This document shows positions 34,451-41,862 of a stretch of 64,000 nt of DNA, one piece after another. The position numbers and the translations under genes are program-made. The stretch is from Anaerolineae bacterium. Its GTDB lineage: Bacteria > Chloroflexota > Anaerolineae > Aggregatilineales > Phototrophicaceae. A model generated the notes under the pieces. That model had not been told where the DNA came from. It ran no database searches and saw only the letters and a program-made list of their open reading frames with translations. Position 1 is the stretch's first letter. Every line of letters starts with the position of its first letter. The stretch is taken from the NCBI GenBank assembly GCA_025055175.1, contig JANWYT010000019.1:44480-108479 (forward strand). Reading direction: 5' to 3'.

Positions 34451-37378
34451 ATGAAACTAACTTTCCTGGGCGGCGCAGACGAAGTCGGAGCGAGTTGCAC
34501 GCTGATTGAAATCAGCGGCAAGCGTCTGCTGATCGACAGCGGCATTCGCATTTCGCCCAAGACCAACCGCGGCATTCAGAGCGATCAACTCCCAGATTTG
34601 CAGCCCATCAGCGCGACTGGTGGCTTTGATTTCTTGTTGGTGACGCACGCCCACACCGATCACACTGGTGCGCTGCCGCTGGTAGTGGGCCAGTATCCTC
34701 ATGTGCCAGTGCTGATGACGCGCCCCACCGAAGCCTTGATGCGCGTGCTGCAAAAAGACGCACAGCGGATTATGACGAGCCAGTTTGAACAGGAAGGCGA
34801 GCTACCTTTGTTCGATGAAGTTGCCGTGGATCGCCTCATGAGCGCGATACAGATCGTGGAATTCAACCAGCCTGTCAAGCTGGGCGAGTCTTTGCAGGTG
34901 ACCTATTACGTCAGTGGTCACATCATCGGCGCGGCGCTGCTGGTGATTGAGAGCGACGAAGGCACGCTGGTCATGAGCGGAGACGTGAGCAAATCGCCTC
35001 AGCGCACGGTGCAATCCATTCGCGTGCCGCGCATCAAGGCCGACGCCCTGGTTTTAGAGAGTACCTACGGTGGACGCTTACACGCTAACCGCGAAGCTGA
35101 GGAACGCCGCCTGATCGACACTCTGCAGCGCGTCATAGATCGTGGAGGCAAAGCCCTCATCCCAGCCTTCGCCATCGGACGCGCTCAGGAGATCATTCAG
35201 ATTCTACTAGCTTATCGTGATAAATTTGAAGCACCTGTCTACGTCGATGGCATGGTGCGCAGCATATGCGATGCCTACGCTCGCTTTCATGATCTGCTGC
35301 CAGAGCCAATGGTGCGCAGCGCTGGGGAAGAACATTTATTCTTCAGGGGTAAAGTCAAGCCTGTCGTCAGCGCCGCTATGCGCGACGAGGTTGCTCGCAG
35401 CGCTGCCCCCTGCGTCATCGTGGCTAGCAGTGGCATGCTCACCGGCGGAGCTTCGCAGTACTATGCCAAGTTCCTTGCTTCAGATGAGCGCAACGCAATC
35501 TTGCTCACTGGCTACCAAGACGAGGAGTCGCCGGGCAAAATGCTCCAGCGCCTTGCAAAAGAGAAGGAAGACGGCGAAATACCTGTCCTCAAGCTGGACA
35601 GAGACGTTGTGCAAGTACGTTGTGAAGTGGGGACGTATTCGCTCTCGGCACACGCTGATGAGGATGAACTCGTCAACATCGCACGAGCTATGCAGCCTCA
35701 GGAGATTATGTTAGTGCATGGCGACGCCTCGGCGCGTCACAGTTTGGCGACGGCCTTGCGCCAGCGCCAGATCGTCACCACTACGCCTCGCGTCGGCATG
35801 AGCCGTGAGCTGCACTTTCGCAAGAAGTCGTGGGGCGTTGGAGCGAAACTGGCCAGTGGTGGTCGCGTTGATGACTTCGATCCAGAGAAGGCTTGGGAGT
35901 CGCTCAAAGGTCGCGCTGGTGATACGTTCAGCGCGCGCGAATTAGCCCTGGTGTGGTACGGAGACGCCGCGCGCGAAGACGATGTGATCTACGCGCTCAG
36001 CCGCAGCGATAATCTCTACTTCGTCCAGGATTGGCGCAGTAAGCGCGACTTCCGTGTGCGTTCGGCAGAGCAAGTGGCTCGTAGCAAACGTCAGCGGGCT
36101 ATCATGCTCGCCAATCCTGACTTGGTGGGCAAGCTGATTGTGCTGCGCAACAGCAACAATCAGCCGCGCTTGGGTGTGGTGCGCGCTGCGGATGTTGATA
36201 GCTTCGAAGCCGATGTGAGCGGCGCACAGGGTTCGCACTACGAAGCTGATGCCTTGCTGTGGGTTATTGCACCTTGGCAGGGAGGCGCGAGCGCCAAAGG
36301 CACAACCAAGACGCGCCTCAGCGACCTACACAAACGAGCTAGGTCATCAATTGATGACGTATTGCCTTTTGCCACGCGTAGACGCCTAGCCGAGACAGGC
36401 CAATGGGTTGATCCGCGTGAGCTGCTGCCCGATCCCTTGCCTCTTGGTCTAGATGAGGTGACTGCGCTCACCGCTATCGTCCTGGCGCTGGCTGATGACA
36501 ACGCTGTCCTGGAAGATGGCAAGCTGCGCACTCAGCGCGTCGTAGAAGGCGGGGTGTTGGAGCAGAATGCGGCTCGGGATTTAGCCTTGAAGCTCTTCCC
36601 GTCGGAAGCGCGTCTGCGCAAAATCGGCATGGAGGCGCACCGCAAACGTATGCTCCTCACCTTTGACTTCCCTGATAGCGCTGCTCAGCAGTACGCCGAC
36701 TTGATCGAGGCGCTGAGCCTTCAATCGGGCTGGGACGTACAGATCAGGCCTCAGGTAAATCAAGTGGCTCTATCTGCGGCGGTGCTTGAGCTTTTGCCGG
36801 TGGGCGGCCGCATTGTCAAAGGGCCGTCGCTGCTCATGGATCGTCAAGAGGTCGTCGTCGAAGTGAGCGGAGTCGATGATCTAGACGCTTATGCCGCTGC
36901 CTTCTACCAGCTCACGCGCCACAAGCTGGTCTTCAAGAACAGGCAAGCTGTCACTAGTCCGCCTGTCCAAGCTGCGCCACAGACGGGTCAGCGCATGGAG
37001 ATCAACGCCGCTTACGGCTTGATCCGCCAAGAGCTAGAACAGCACGGCCTGTACAAGACGAGCCTCAAGCAAGGCCAGATCGTCCTGGCTTTCATCACGC
37101 CGCAAGTTGGCCAGCGTCACGCAGAGCGGATTGCCCAGCTGGCGCAGCGCACCGGCTACGCCATCGACATACACCCTCATCCTAACCAGCAGCAGATGAT
37201 GGTCAGCCTACAGCAGATCGTTGCTCAGGCTGGTTTCACGATCCGCAAGGGGCCAGGCCTGCATGTGGATCGTGCGCTGGTGAGTATGAGCCTTGAACCG
37301 ACACCTAGCGCCGAACAGTTGGCGGAGCTGAAGGCGCAGGTTCAAGAGCAAATCGGCTATGGGCTGGAAGTGACTTAG
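34451..37378 (+). CDS. Beta-CASP metallo-beta-lactamase protein with duplicated C-terminal module
   Basis: The 975-aa protein starts with an RNA-processing MBL/beta-CASP nuclease unit (to about residue 460). It shows HAHTDH at 66-71, a following GHIIGAALLV histidine, SGDVSK aspartate, ESTYGG, IPAFAIGRAQEI and YSLSAHADEDEL. These are the full metal-ligand set, so it should be active on RNA (CPSF73/RNase J relatives). The rest, over 500 residues, is unlike RNase J. It includes two copies of one module, about 732-820 and 876-960, sharing a (V/T)I(V/R)KGP(S/G)L core. ATG 34451 starts the conserved MKLTFLGGADEVG; the frame opens earlier. Its stop overlaps that of the convergent wHTH gene by 4 nt. 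Confidence 0.88.
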   Translation: MKLTFLGGADEVGASCTLIEISGKRLLIDSGIRISPKTNRGIQSDQLPDLQPISATGGFDFLLVTHAHTDHTGALPLVVGQYPHVPVLMTRPTEALMRVLQKDAQRIMTSQFEQEGELPLFDEVAVDRLMSAIQIVEFNQPVKLGESLQVTYYVSGHIIGAALLVIESDEGTLVMSGDVSKSPQRTVQSIRVPRIKADALVLESTYGGRLHANREAEERRLIDTLQRVIDRGGKALIPAFAIGRAQEIIQILLAYRDKFEAPVYVDGMVRSICDAYARFHDLLPEPMVRSAGEEHLFFRGKVKPVVSAAMRDEVARSAAPCVIVASSGMLTGGASQYYAKFLASDERNAILLTGYQDEESPGKMLQRLAKEKEDGEIPVLKLDRDVVQVRCEVGTYSLSAHADEDELVNIARAMQPQEIMLVHGDASARHSLATALRQRQIVTTTPRVGMSRELHFRKKSWGVGAKLASGGRVDDFDPEKAWESLKGRAGDTFSARELALVWYGDAAREDDVIYALSRSDNLYFVQDWRSKRDFRVRSAEQVARSKRQRAIMLANPDLVGKLIVLRNSNNQPRLGVVRAADVDSFEADVSGAQGSHYEADALLWVIAPWQGGASAKGTTKTRLSDLHKRARSSIDDVLPFATRRRLAETGQWVDPRELLPDPLPLGLDEVTALTAIVLALADDNAVLEDGKLRTQRVVEGGVLEQNAARDLALKLFPSEARLRKIGMEAHRKRMLLTFDFPDSAAQQYADLIEALSLQSGWDVQIRPQVNQVALSAAVLELLPVGGRIVKGPSLLMDRQEVVVEVSGVDDLDAYAAAFYQLTRHKLVFKNRQAVTSPPVQAAPQTGQRMEINAAYGLIRQELEQHGLYKTSLKQGQIVLAFITPQVGQRHAERIAQLAQRTGYAIDIHPHPNQQQMMVSLQQIVAQAGFTIRKGPGLHVDRALVSMSLEPTPSAEQLAELKAQVQEQIGYGLEVT

Positions 37379-37608
37379 CGCTTCATCTGATACACGTAGC
37401 CCTGCACGCCGTTGTGGAAGGTCTTCACGCTGCGGTGCAGGTAACCGGCTGCGACTAGGCCATCGATCAGCGCAATGAGGTGTGGCGTCTTGTGCCTGCC
37501 GATGGCCGCGCAGATGGCTGCGCGCGTCATCGGCTCTTGGCTCTGGCTGACTACGTGTAGGATGAGGCGGATGGTCTCGTCCTGAGTGCGGTGGTGTTGC
37601 CTGGCCAT
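37375..37608 (-). CDS. Small winged-helix protein (77 aa)
   Basis: This is a soluble 77-aa protein whose pattern fits a winged helix: IRLILHVV, MTRAAICAAIGRHKTPHLIALIDGLVAAGYL, then a wing ending GYVYQM. It resembles the small protein at 39.25 kb over its whole length (MTRAAICAAIG / LTRARVARALG, TPHLIALI / TPYDINCL, YVYQM / YVYSM). Directly before its ATG lies a 16-bp palindrome (37611-37626) that also supplies its AGGTGA ribosome site, which suggests self-repression. It is convergent with the beta-CASP gene. Confidence 0.7.
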   Translation of the reverse strand: MARQHHRTQDETIRLILHVVSQSQEPMTRAAICAAIGRHKTPHLIALIDGLVAAGYLHRSVKTFHNGVQGYVYQMKR

Positions 37609-37610
37609 AC

Positions 37611-37626
37611 GTCACCTACAGATAAC
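37611..37626. repeat. Palindrome copy A
   Basis: GTCACC-TACA-GATAAC, copy of a 16-bp imperfect palindrome found four times between 37.6 and 43.4 kb. This copy covers the ribosome site of the 77-aa winged-helix gene and reaches to the end of the amine oxidase gene. It is the only copy not wholly inside a coding sequence. Confidence 0.6.
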
Positions 37627-38997
37627 CTATCGCCAAGCCACGAGCATGGTGTGTGCGGCTTCTTCGCCGCTGTCTATTGCACCATGTACCGTGCCTGGAT
37701 GTGTTGTATTCGTCGCTTCGCCAGCGAAATATAAGACGCCCTGGACGTCGCGTGCGAGGTCTCTGCGCAGGCCAACCGTCCCAGGTGGCGCGTAGCTGTA
37801 TCCCATTAGGCTGTGGGGATCAGCGCCCCAGTTGACGAAACGACCCTCTACTAGCAGCCCGCTGAGCCTACGGCCTAACATGCGCTCTAGGTCAGCCAGG
37901 CCGCTTTGAATGGCCTCTTGCTGGCTCAGGCGGCTGAAGGCAGCACCGCTGCTTCCACCGATGAGCGCCGTCATGATCGGGATTTCCTCCTCGCGGTCGA
38001 AGCCAGGCCGCCACCAGAGCTGAGTACTCAGCGGCGTCGCCAAGACGCTCAGATCATCAGGCCAAACAGGCTCGCGGAATTTGAGGATGAGCTTGTTCAC
38101 GATACCGACACCCAGACGTTGGATAGCTCGCTGTTTCCAGCTCGGCAGCTCAGGATCGAAGGTGACGCTGCCACGCTGCAAGACGCCCAGTGGCAACGTC
38201 ACAATCAGCTTCGTCGCTTCATAGATAGCACCATCTTGTGTGGTGACCTCAACGCCGTCGGCGTCCCAAGCAATGCGCTGAACGATGCTGTTGAGCCGCA
38301 CATCCAGGCCATCGGCCATTGCTCGCGCCAGCGCACTGTAGCCTTCGACGACGCGCCAATCGCCTGTACCATCGCCTTCAAAGGTAGCCTCGTTGTAGCC
38401 AAATATTCCGTACTCGTCTAAGTCGGCGGCGTTGTCCGGTGCGAACAAGTTGTTCAGCAGACGGACTTCCTCATCGCTCAAACGCAAGTCGGATAGCAGA
38501 GCGCTGATCGGCGCATCTTCGTCTCCGTCCCAATCCTCTAGGGCGGCTTCAAGCTCGGCTAAGTAGTCGCGCTGCAAGCTCCAGTCAGGTTGTAGCAAGC
38601 TATCGAGATAGACATAGAAGGTTTCACCTTTGTCTCTCGAGCCGTTGAGCTTGGTTTTCACTATCCAGTCCCAAGTGCTGACGGTGCTACCATGCAAAAA
38701 CTCTGCGCCCAGCTCAATCGGGTAAGGCGCGAGGTCGTAATCGCTCCACATGCGTCCACCAAGTCGCTCGCGCGCTTCTAGGACGATGACGCCCAGACCC
38801 TCAGCGTGTAGGCTCTGCGCAGCGCTCAAACCGGCAGCGCCCGCACCGATGACGAGGACGTCAGTGCTGCGGCGCGCTCGTGCTGGGTTGTGGATCAGGG
38901 ATAAGTCACCTACGGATGACGTAAGCAGCAGACCTGCTGACCATTTGAGGAAGTCACGTCGCGAAACTTGGCGGATGGATTGCAGTCTTGAAGTCAT
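37627..38997 (-). CDS. Tat-exported FAD-dependent amine oxidase
   Basis: This 456-aa flavin monoamine oxidase-like protein oxidises an amine (polyamine, aromatic amine or amino acid) outside the cytoplasm. The Tat signal is RQVSRRDFLKWSAGLLLTSS. The FAD-binding site follows with VLVIGAGAAGLSAAQSL and LEARERLGGRMWS. Near the C-terminus lies LYFAGEATNTTHPGTVHGAIDSGEEAA, the second flavin motif. The ATG at 38995-38997 is chosen because it begins the signal peptide; the frame extends 24 codons upstream. It sits between the two related winged-helix genes and contains palindrome copy D. The export route matches the tatBC genes at 3.6-5.0 kb. Confidence 0.9.
   Translation of the reverse strand: MTSRLQSIRQVSRRDFLKWSAGLLLTSSVGDLSLIHNPARARRSTDVLVIGAGAAGLSAAQSLHAEGLGVIVLEARERLGGRMWSDYDLAPYPIELGAEFLHGSTVSTWDWIVKTKLNGSRDKGETFYVYLDSLLQPDWSLQRDYLAELEAALEDWDGDEDAPISALLSDLRLSDEEVRLLNNLFAPDNAADLDEYGIFGYNEATFEGDGTGDWRVVEGYSALARAMADGLDVRLNSIVQRIAWDADGVEVTTQDGAIYEATKLIVTLPLGVLQRGSVTFDPELPSWKQRAIQRLGVGIVNKLILKFREPVWPDDLSVLATPLSTQLWWRPGFDREEEIPIMTALIGGSSGAAFSRLSQQEAIQSGLADLERMLGRRLSGLLVEGRFVNWGADPHSLMGYSYAPPGTVGLRRDLARDVQGVLYFAGEATNTTHPGTVHGAIDSGEEAAHTMLVAWR
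38905..38920. repeat. Palindrome copy D
   Basis: GTCACC-TACG-GATGAC, inside the 5' part of the amine oxidase gene about 80 bp from its start. Flanks are ATAA on the left and GTAA on the right. Confidence 0.55.
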
Positions 38998-39249
38998 GAT
39001 TCTTACTCTTCTCTGATATTGAACGTGATAAGTTTTAGAGTTCGAATTGCAAGATTTTGTCCCTATCATACACCCGGACTTGGGGGCTTTGCAAATTTAC
39101 TCACGATAATTTTTAGATTGACCACGACTCCCCTACCAAGTGCTTTGCCTCTTTCACTAAAAATATGAGAGTTTGATGAATCGCTTGTCAAAGTAGAGCA
39201 AAACACATAAAATTGGAAAAACGTGCTAACATACTCACGAGGTGATTTT
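38998..39249. other. AT-rich divergent gap between amine oxidase and the parAB-like operon
   Basis: This 252-bp stretch is clearly more AT-rich than its neighbours. It holds a good plus-strand promoter (39185-39213) and, on the minus strand, a possible pair TTGCAA (39089-39094) and TATGAT (39065-39070) 18 bp apart for the amine oxidase. No copy of the palindrome lies here. AT-richness next to partition genes would suit an origin, but no iterons or DnaA-box cluster were seen. Confidence 0.4.
39185..39213 (+). promoter_or_regulatory. Promoter of the wHTH-parA-parB operon
   Basis: TTGTCA (39185-39190), a 17-bp spacer, and TAAAAT (39208-39213): five of six matches in each box. Transcription would begin near 39220, 30 nt before the GTG start and its consensus ribosome site. 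Confidence 0.65.
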
Positions 39250-39597
39250 GTGGACATCTACGAGATTGATGCGCATCTGCGGGACTTGACGCCGCACCAA
39301 CTTAAGATCATCCAAGCCGTCTACAACGGTAGCGGTAAGTGGCTTACCCGTGCGCGCGTTGCCAGGGCATTGGGGAAGCGCCGCCTTACGCCCTACGACA
39401 TCAATTGTTTGAAGATGTTGTCGGATCGTGGGATCATCTTTGAAGGTACTCAGCCAACCACTGCGCCCGGCTCTGACTTTGCCTACGTCTACAGCATGTC
39501 AGACGACGTGGCTCATCTCCTTCAGGCTTGGTCTGAATGGCGTGAGAGCATTGAGATGGCCTCCCGTCGCCCGCCGATCAATCTCATCCATGAGTAG
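39250..39597 (+). CDS. Winged-helix protein heading the parAB-like operon
   Basis: The 115-aa protein has a winged-helix pattern (LTPHQLKIIQAVY, WLTRARVARALGKRRLTP, CLKMLSDRGIIFEG, FAYVYSM). It is a longer relative of the 77-aa protein at 37.4 kb. The GTG at 39250 is preferred because GAGGTGA (39239-39245) lies just ahead; an earlier GTG at 39223 has none. It is followed 17 nt later by parA. A role as operon repressor or as a DNA-binding helper in partition is inferred from position. Confidence 0.75.
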   Translation: MDIYEIDAHLRDLTPHQLKIIQAVYNGSGKWLTRARVARALGKRRLTPYDINCLKMLSDRGIIFEGTQPTTAPGSDFAYVYSMSDDVAHLLQAWSEWRESIEMASRRPPINLIHE

Positions 39598-39614
39598 CCA
39601 GACGGGACAGCCTG

Positions 39615-40397
39615 ATGAAGATCGTGACCTTACTTAATGAGAAGGGCGGCGTAGGCAAGACGACGCTGGCAACCCATATCGGCGCGGGTCTAGCTATCCG
39701 AGGCCTGCGCGTGGTCATCGCTGACGCCGACCCCCAGGGTCACGCAACGGTAGCTTTCGGCTTTGACCGTCTGCCTGGGCTGTATGACCTGCTCGTGCGC
39801 GAGGAGTCTTTCCGCAACGTCTTGCAGGTTGTCCCACAAGAGCTGTATGAGATTCCTGGACAGCCAGTGCATGGCCAGCTTTACCTCATCCCTGGCAATC
39901 ACGAGACGCGCGCCATCCCGCTCATGACCAGCGATGGCATGATCATCCTCAAGCGCTTCGCTGAGCTGCACACCAACTTCGATGTGGTAATCTTCGACAC
40001 ATCTCCCACGCCCTCGCTGCTGCACGCCAGCATCTACATGGCCACCAATTCCATCGTCTACCCAACGGAGTGCGAGTTCCTGTCGCTTGATGGCTTGATC
40101 CAGAGCCTGACGCACAAGGAGTCTGTCCAACCCACGCGCAATCAGTGGGGCCTAGAGCCGATTGAACTCATGGGCATTGTGCCAACCAAGTACCGTGCTT
40201 CAACGGTGCTGCACAACTACAACCTCAACAATCTACGTCACCAATTCGGGACGAAGGTCTGGGATCCTCTAACTCTAGGGACGATCTGGGCAGAGGCTTC
40301 GCAGCGTCGGCGCCCGGTCTTCCATCTCGCCCCGGACAGCAAGGCTGCTTCTGAAGTATGGGCTATCGTGCGTCACGTTGAGGAGGCGTTAGGATGA
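39615..40397 (+). CDS. ParA-family partition ATPase
   Basis: A 260-aa ParA/Soj-like ATPase that would move or position DNA together with a ParB-type partner. It has the deviant Walker A NEKGGVGKTTLATH (8-21, with the signature first lysine), Walker A' VVIADADPQGHA and Walker B VVIFDTSPTPS. It has no N-terminal DNA-binding extension, as in chromosomal Soj and type Ib plasmid ParAs. Its stop overlaps the start of the ParB-like gene (ATGA). The sequence differs enough from household Soj that a plasmid-type system is likely. Confidence 0.9.
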   Translation: MKIVTLLNEKGGVGKTTLATHIGAGLAIRGLRVVIADADPQGHATVAFGFDRLPGLYDLLVREESFRNVLQVVPQELYEIPGQPVHGQLYLIPGNHETRAIPLMTSDGMIILKRFAELHTNFDVVIFDTSPTPSLLHASIYMATNSIVYPTECEFLSLDGLIQSLTHKESVQPTRNQWGLEPIELMGIVPTKYRASTVLHNYNLNNLRHQFGTKVWDPLTLGTIWAEASQRRRPVFHLAPDSKAASEVWAIVRHVEEALG

Positions 40398-41617
40398 GTC
40401 GCAAAAAAGATTACCTGGGCATGGATGTCTTCGGCGTTCTGAGCCAAACTAACAGGTCAGCTACGCCCACAACAACAGCTATCGACGCGGAGCTTTTCGG
40501 CGCGCTCGGCAAGGTGGACATGCACCGTCTGAGCGCTAGTCCGGTGAATTTGTTGGACATTTACCCAGATCCAACACAACCGCGTCGCACTATCCCTCAC
40601 GTGCTGCGTGGCTTCTGGAACGGAGATGGCCGCAGCTTGCCTGAGGTATTCAAACAGTGGGTCAAGGCTGTCGAGCGGGAGCGCGGTTCAAAGTTTGATA
40701 TCGAGCTTCACCTCAATGCCAAAGAAGACATCGAACGCAACGATCAGCCTGGCCCGCTGGAAGAGAATCTTTTGGGCCTCATTGAGCTGGCTGTGAGCAT
40801 CCGAATCGATGGCCTGACCAATCCGATCACAGTCGCCCCAATGGGCTTAAAATATCGTCTGGAGACGGGCGAGCGCCGCTGGTTGGCTTACAACTTGCTC
40901 TACATCTACACCAAAGACGACGCCTACTCGCGCATTTCGGCTCGCACAGTGGATCGAGTCAATGTGTGGCGTCAGGCTGCAGAGAACAACGCGCGCTCCA
41001 ACCTGAACGCCATTAGCCGCGCGCGTCAGTTCGCCATGTTGCTCATGGATTTGATCCATGAAGAGCGCGGAATCGAGTTCATCCCAATGGACAAGTTTGA
41101 GCATGAGCAGGAGTTTTATGCGCAAGTCTCCGATGGTACGAATCTGCGCGTGCCGCGCGGGACGAGCGAGCGTCTGCTAGCTGCCAGCGGTCTACGCAAC
41201 AAAAACCAGGTCAGTCTATACCGTCGACTGTTGGAGTTGCCGCGTTCGGTTTGGCAGATCGCTGATGACCTGAACTGGACAGAGTATTTCATCCGCGAAA
41301 TGCGCGAGCGCGTGCAGAACGATGAAGCTGCCTTCATTGAATTGGCCAACAGAACTGCGCGCGAGAAAGGCTATAGGCCACCGGTGGATGACGCGTCGAA
41401 GCCATCTGCCGCCAAAGCCAGCAAAGTGTCTTCGGCTGCGCGCGCCAGCTCGACCCTCGTGCCTGGCTCGCGTCAGTACTACACCAAGCTGACGAAAGTG
41501 ATGAGCAAGACAGGTGTAGGCAAGCAAAGCTACAATCAGCAGGCATTGGACATGATTCGGGAGCTTAGATCATGGTTGGATGAGCAGGAGCGTACCATTC
41601 GTCGTTATGACGGCTAG
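40394..41617 (+). CDS. ParB-like nuclease-domain protein
   Basis: This 407-aa protein has a ParB/Srx-type N-terminal domain. The segment VNLLDIYPDPTQPRRTIPHVL opens it, and IRIDGLTNPITVAPMGLKYRLETGERRWLAYNLL carries the GERR box (CTPase/DNA sliding motif) near residue 160. About 80 residues are inserted between these two parts, longer than in normal ParB. A helical middle follows (RSNLNAISRARQFAMLL, RLLAASGLRNKNQVSLYRRLL) resembling the ParB helix-turn-helix. The C-terminus is Ala/Ser-rich then helical. The DNA site is unknown; the palindrome at 37.6-43.3 kb is one candidate. Confidence 0.82.
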   Translation: MSRKKDYLGMDVFGVLSQTNRSATPTTTAIDAELFGALGKVDMHRLSASPVNLLDIYPDPTQPRRTIPHVLRGFWNGDGRSLPEVFKQWVKAVERERGSKFDIELHLNAKEDIERNDQPGPLEENLLGLIELAVSIRIDGLTNPITVAPMGLKYRLETGERRWLAYNLLYIYTKDDAYSRISARTVDRVNVWRQAAENNARSNLNAISRARQFAMLLMDLIHEERGIEFIPMDKFEHEQEFYAQVSDGTNLRVPRGTSERLLAASGLRNKNQVSLYRRLLELPRSVWQIADDLNWTEYFIREMRERVQNDEAAFIELANRTAREKGYRPPVDDASKPSAAKASKVSSAARASSTLVPGSRQYYTKLTKVMSKTGVGKQSYNQQALDMIRELRSWLDEQERTIRRYDG

Positions 41618-41862
41618 AAGTCATCTGCGTTGAGAGACGAGGATCAGATGAGTATCGCCATGAGGTAGGCAGGTCAAGCCAAGAGCATTAGGGCGAAAAT
41701 AAAAGCGCCCTGATGTGTCCTATCAGAGCACCGGAGCGTCATCAAAACCCGAGCTTGGCATAGCAGTTGGCTTTGACTAGTTGCATTTTACGCCAGAAGG
41801 CATTGAATTGCAAGCCATACCTCTATCGGTCTGAAGTGACGACTCGATGAGGTTTTTTATCT
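41618..41862 (+). other. 245-bp gap after the ParB-like gene
   Basis: It contains a hairpin AGGGCG/CGCCCT (41690-41695, 41706-41711) with an A-rich 10-nt loop, which may end the parAB transcript although no T-tract follows. A T6 run lies just before the replication gene. No ORF with a ribosome site is visible. Confidence 0.4.
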
